From an uncultured Peptococcaceae bacterium (GTDB lineage Bacteria > Bacillota > Peptococcia > Peptococcales > Peptococcaceae), in NCBI GenBank assembly GCA_934229395.1, contig CAKQDL010000001.1:5917-69916 (forward strand): a stretch of DNA of 64,000 nt, given 5' to 3'. Position 1 is the first letter of the stretch, and the number at the start of each line of letters is the position of its first letter. This document shows, piece after piece, positions 63,894-64,000 of this stretch. The position numbers and the translations under genes were made by a program. A model generated the notes under the pieces. It searched no databases, was not told the origin of the DNA, and saw nothing but the letters and a program-made list of their open reading frames with translations.

Positions 63894-64000
63894 ATAAATA
63901 TAAAATAAATACATGACGAGGAAATATGGTAGATTGTAAAATGAAGTTGAACAATAAAAAGTGACCCATGATGCTCTCTTTTGGTAGAATGAAGTTACCA
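63894..64000. other. Noncoding end of window after jetC
   Basis: No gene and no clear terminator. TGGTAGATTGTAAAATGAAGTT at 63927 is partly repeated as TGGTAGAATGAAGTT at 63982, with AAAAGTGACCC in between, a phrase often near ends of some insertion sequences. These repeats also look like extended -10 boxes, so the element reading is uncertain. Confidence 0.4.

Overview
The window looks like chromosomal DNA of a low-to-moderate-GC, Gram-positive, strictly anaerobic bacterium of the Bacillota, most like the Clostridia. The reasons are the PolC-type replicase, the lipid II amidation pair MurT/GatD, the Fe-S dihydroorotate dehydrogenase pair PyrK/PyrD, pyruvate:ferredoxin oxidoreductase, FakA/FakB (DAK2/DegV) proteins, strong AGGAGG ribosome binding sites, and the gene order rpsB-tsf-pyrH-frr-uppS-cdsA-dxr-rseP-ispG-proS-polC. 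The genus cannot be named from the sequence alone.

Layout. 1-1244: 3' part of polyphosphate kinase. 1394-5848: glnS-plsC-murT-gatD, ending at a large nested inverted repeat. 6016-7807: a DUF554 membrane protein, a lipid-anchored barnase-like RNase with its barstar-like inhibitor, and a rhodanese lipoprotein. 7863-11875 (minus): ahcY-dinG. 12082-17298: pyrB-C-K-D-F-E, the de novo UMP pathway from carbamoyl phosphate onwards. 17323-23562: hflX (with an extra N-terminal domain), a PLP lyase, DUF456, ddl, recA, recX. Then tRNA-Val; two acyltransferase-fold genes; fakA-fakB and a small unknown membrane protein (25998-29059). 29276-32230: rpsB-tsf-pyrH-frr. 32418-33722: a MATE transporter behind an attenuator-like leader. 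33833-38700: uppS-cdsA-dxr-rseP-ispG, then proS and polC. 44549-48085: PFOR. 48257-51899: alaS-ireB-ruvX-DUF1292. 52034-53026 (minus): a WYL regulator. Then tRNA-Cys, tRNA-Leu, a hemolysin-III family protein, and thiC under a TPP riboswitch.

56052-63893 holds a four-gene Wadjet-like (Jet/Mks condensin) plasmid-defence operon in the order jetD-jetA-jetB-jetC. It is the main accessory locus. The last 100 bases contain no gene and may be the edge of another accessory element.

Most genes are ordinary housekeeping genes. Points that stand out are: (1) the Wadjet-like operon with jetD first and a Walker B Asp-Asn in JetC; (2) a lipoprotein barnase coupled to barstar; (3) an HflX GTPase fused to a RadC/JAMM-like domain with an intact metal motif; (4) a PolC without the usual 3'-5' exonuclease domain inside its PHP domain; (5) a DinG that has both a DEDDh exonuclease and a four-cysteine Fe-S pattern; (6) very long hairpins at several operon ends; (7) a MATE leader with a possible antiterminator; and (8) repeated use of TGG-extended -10 promoters. 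I saw no CRISPR array, rRNA, prophage or complete insertion sequence.
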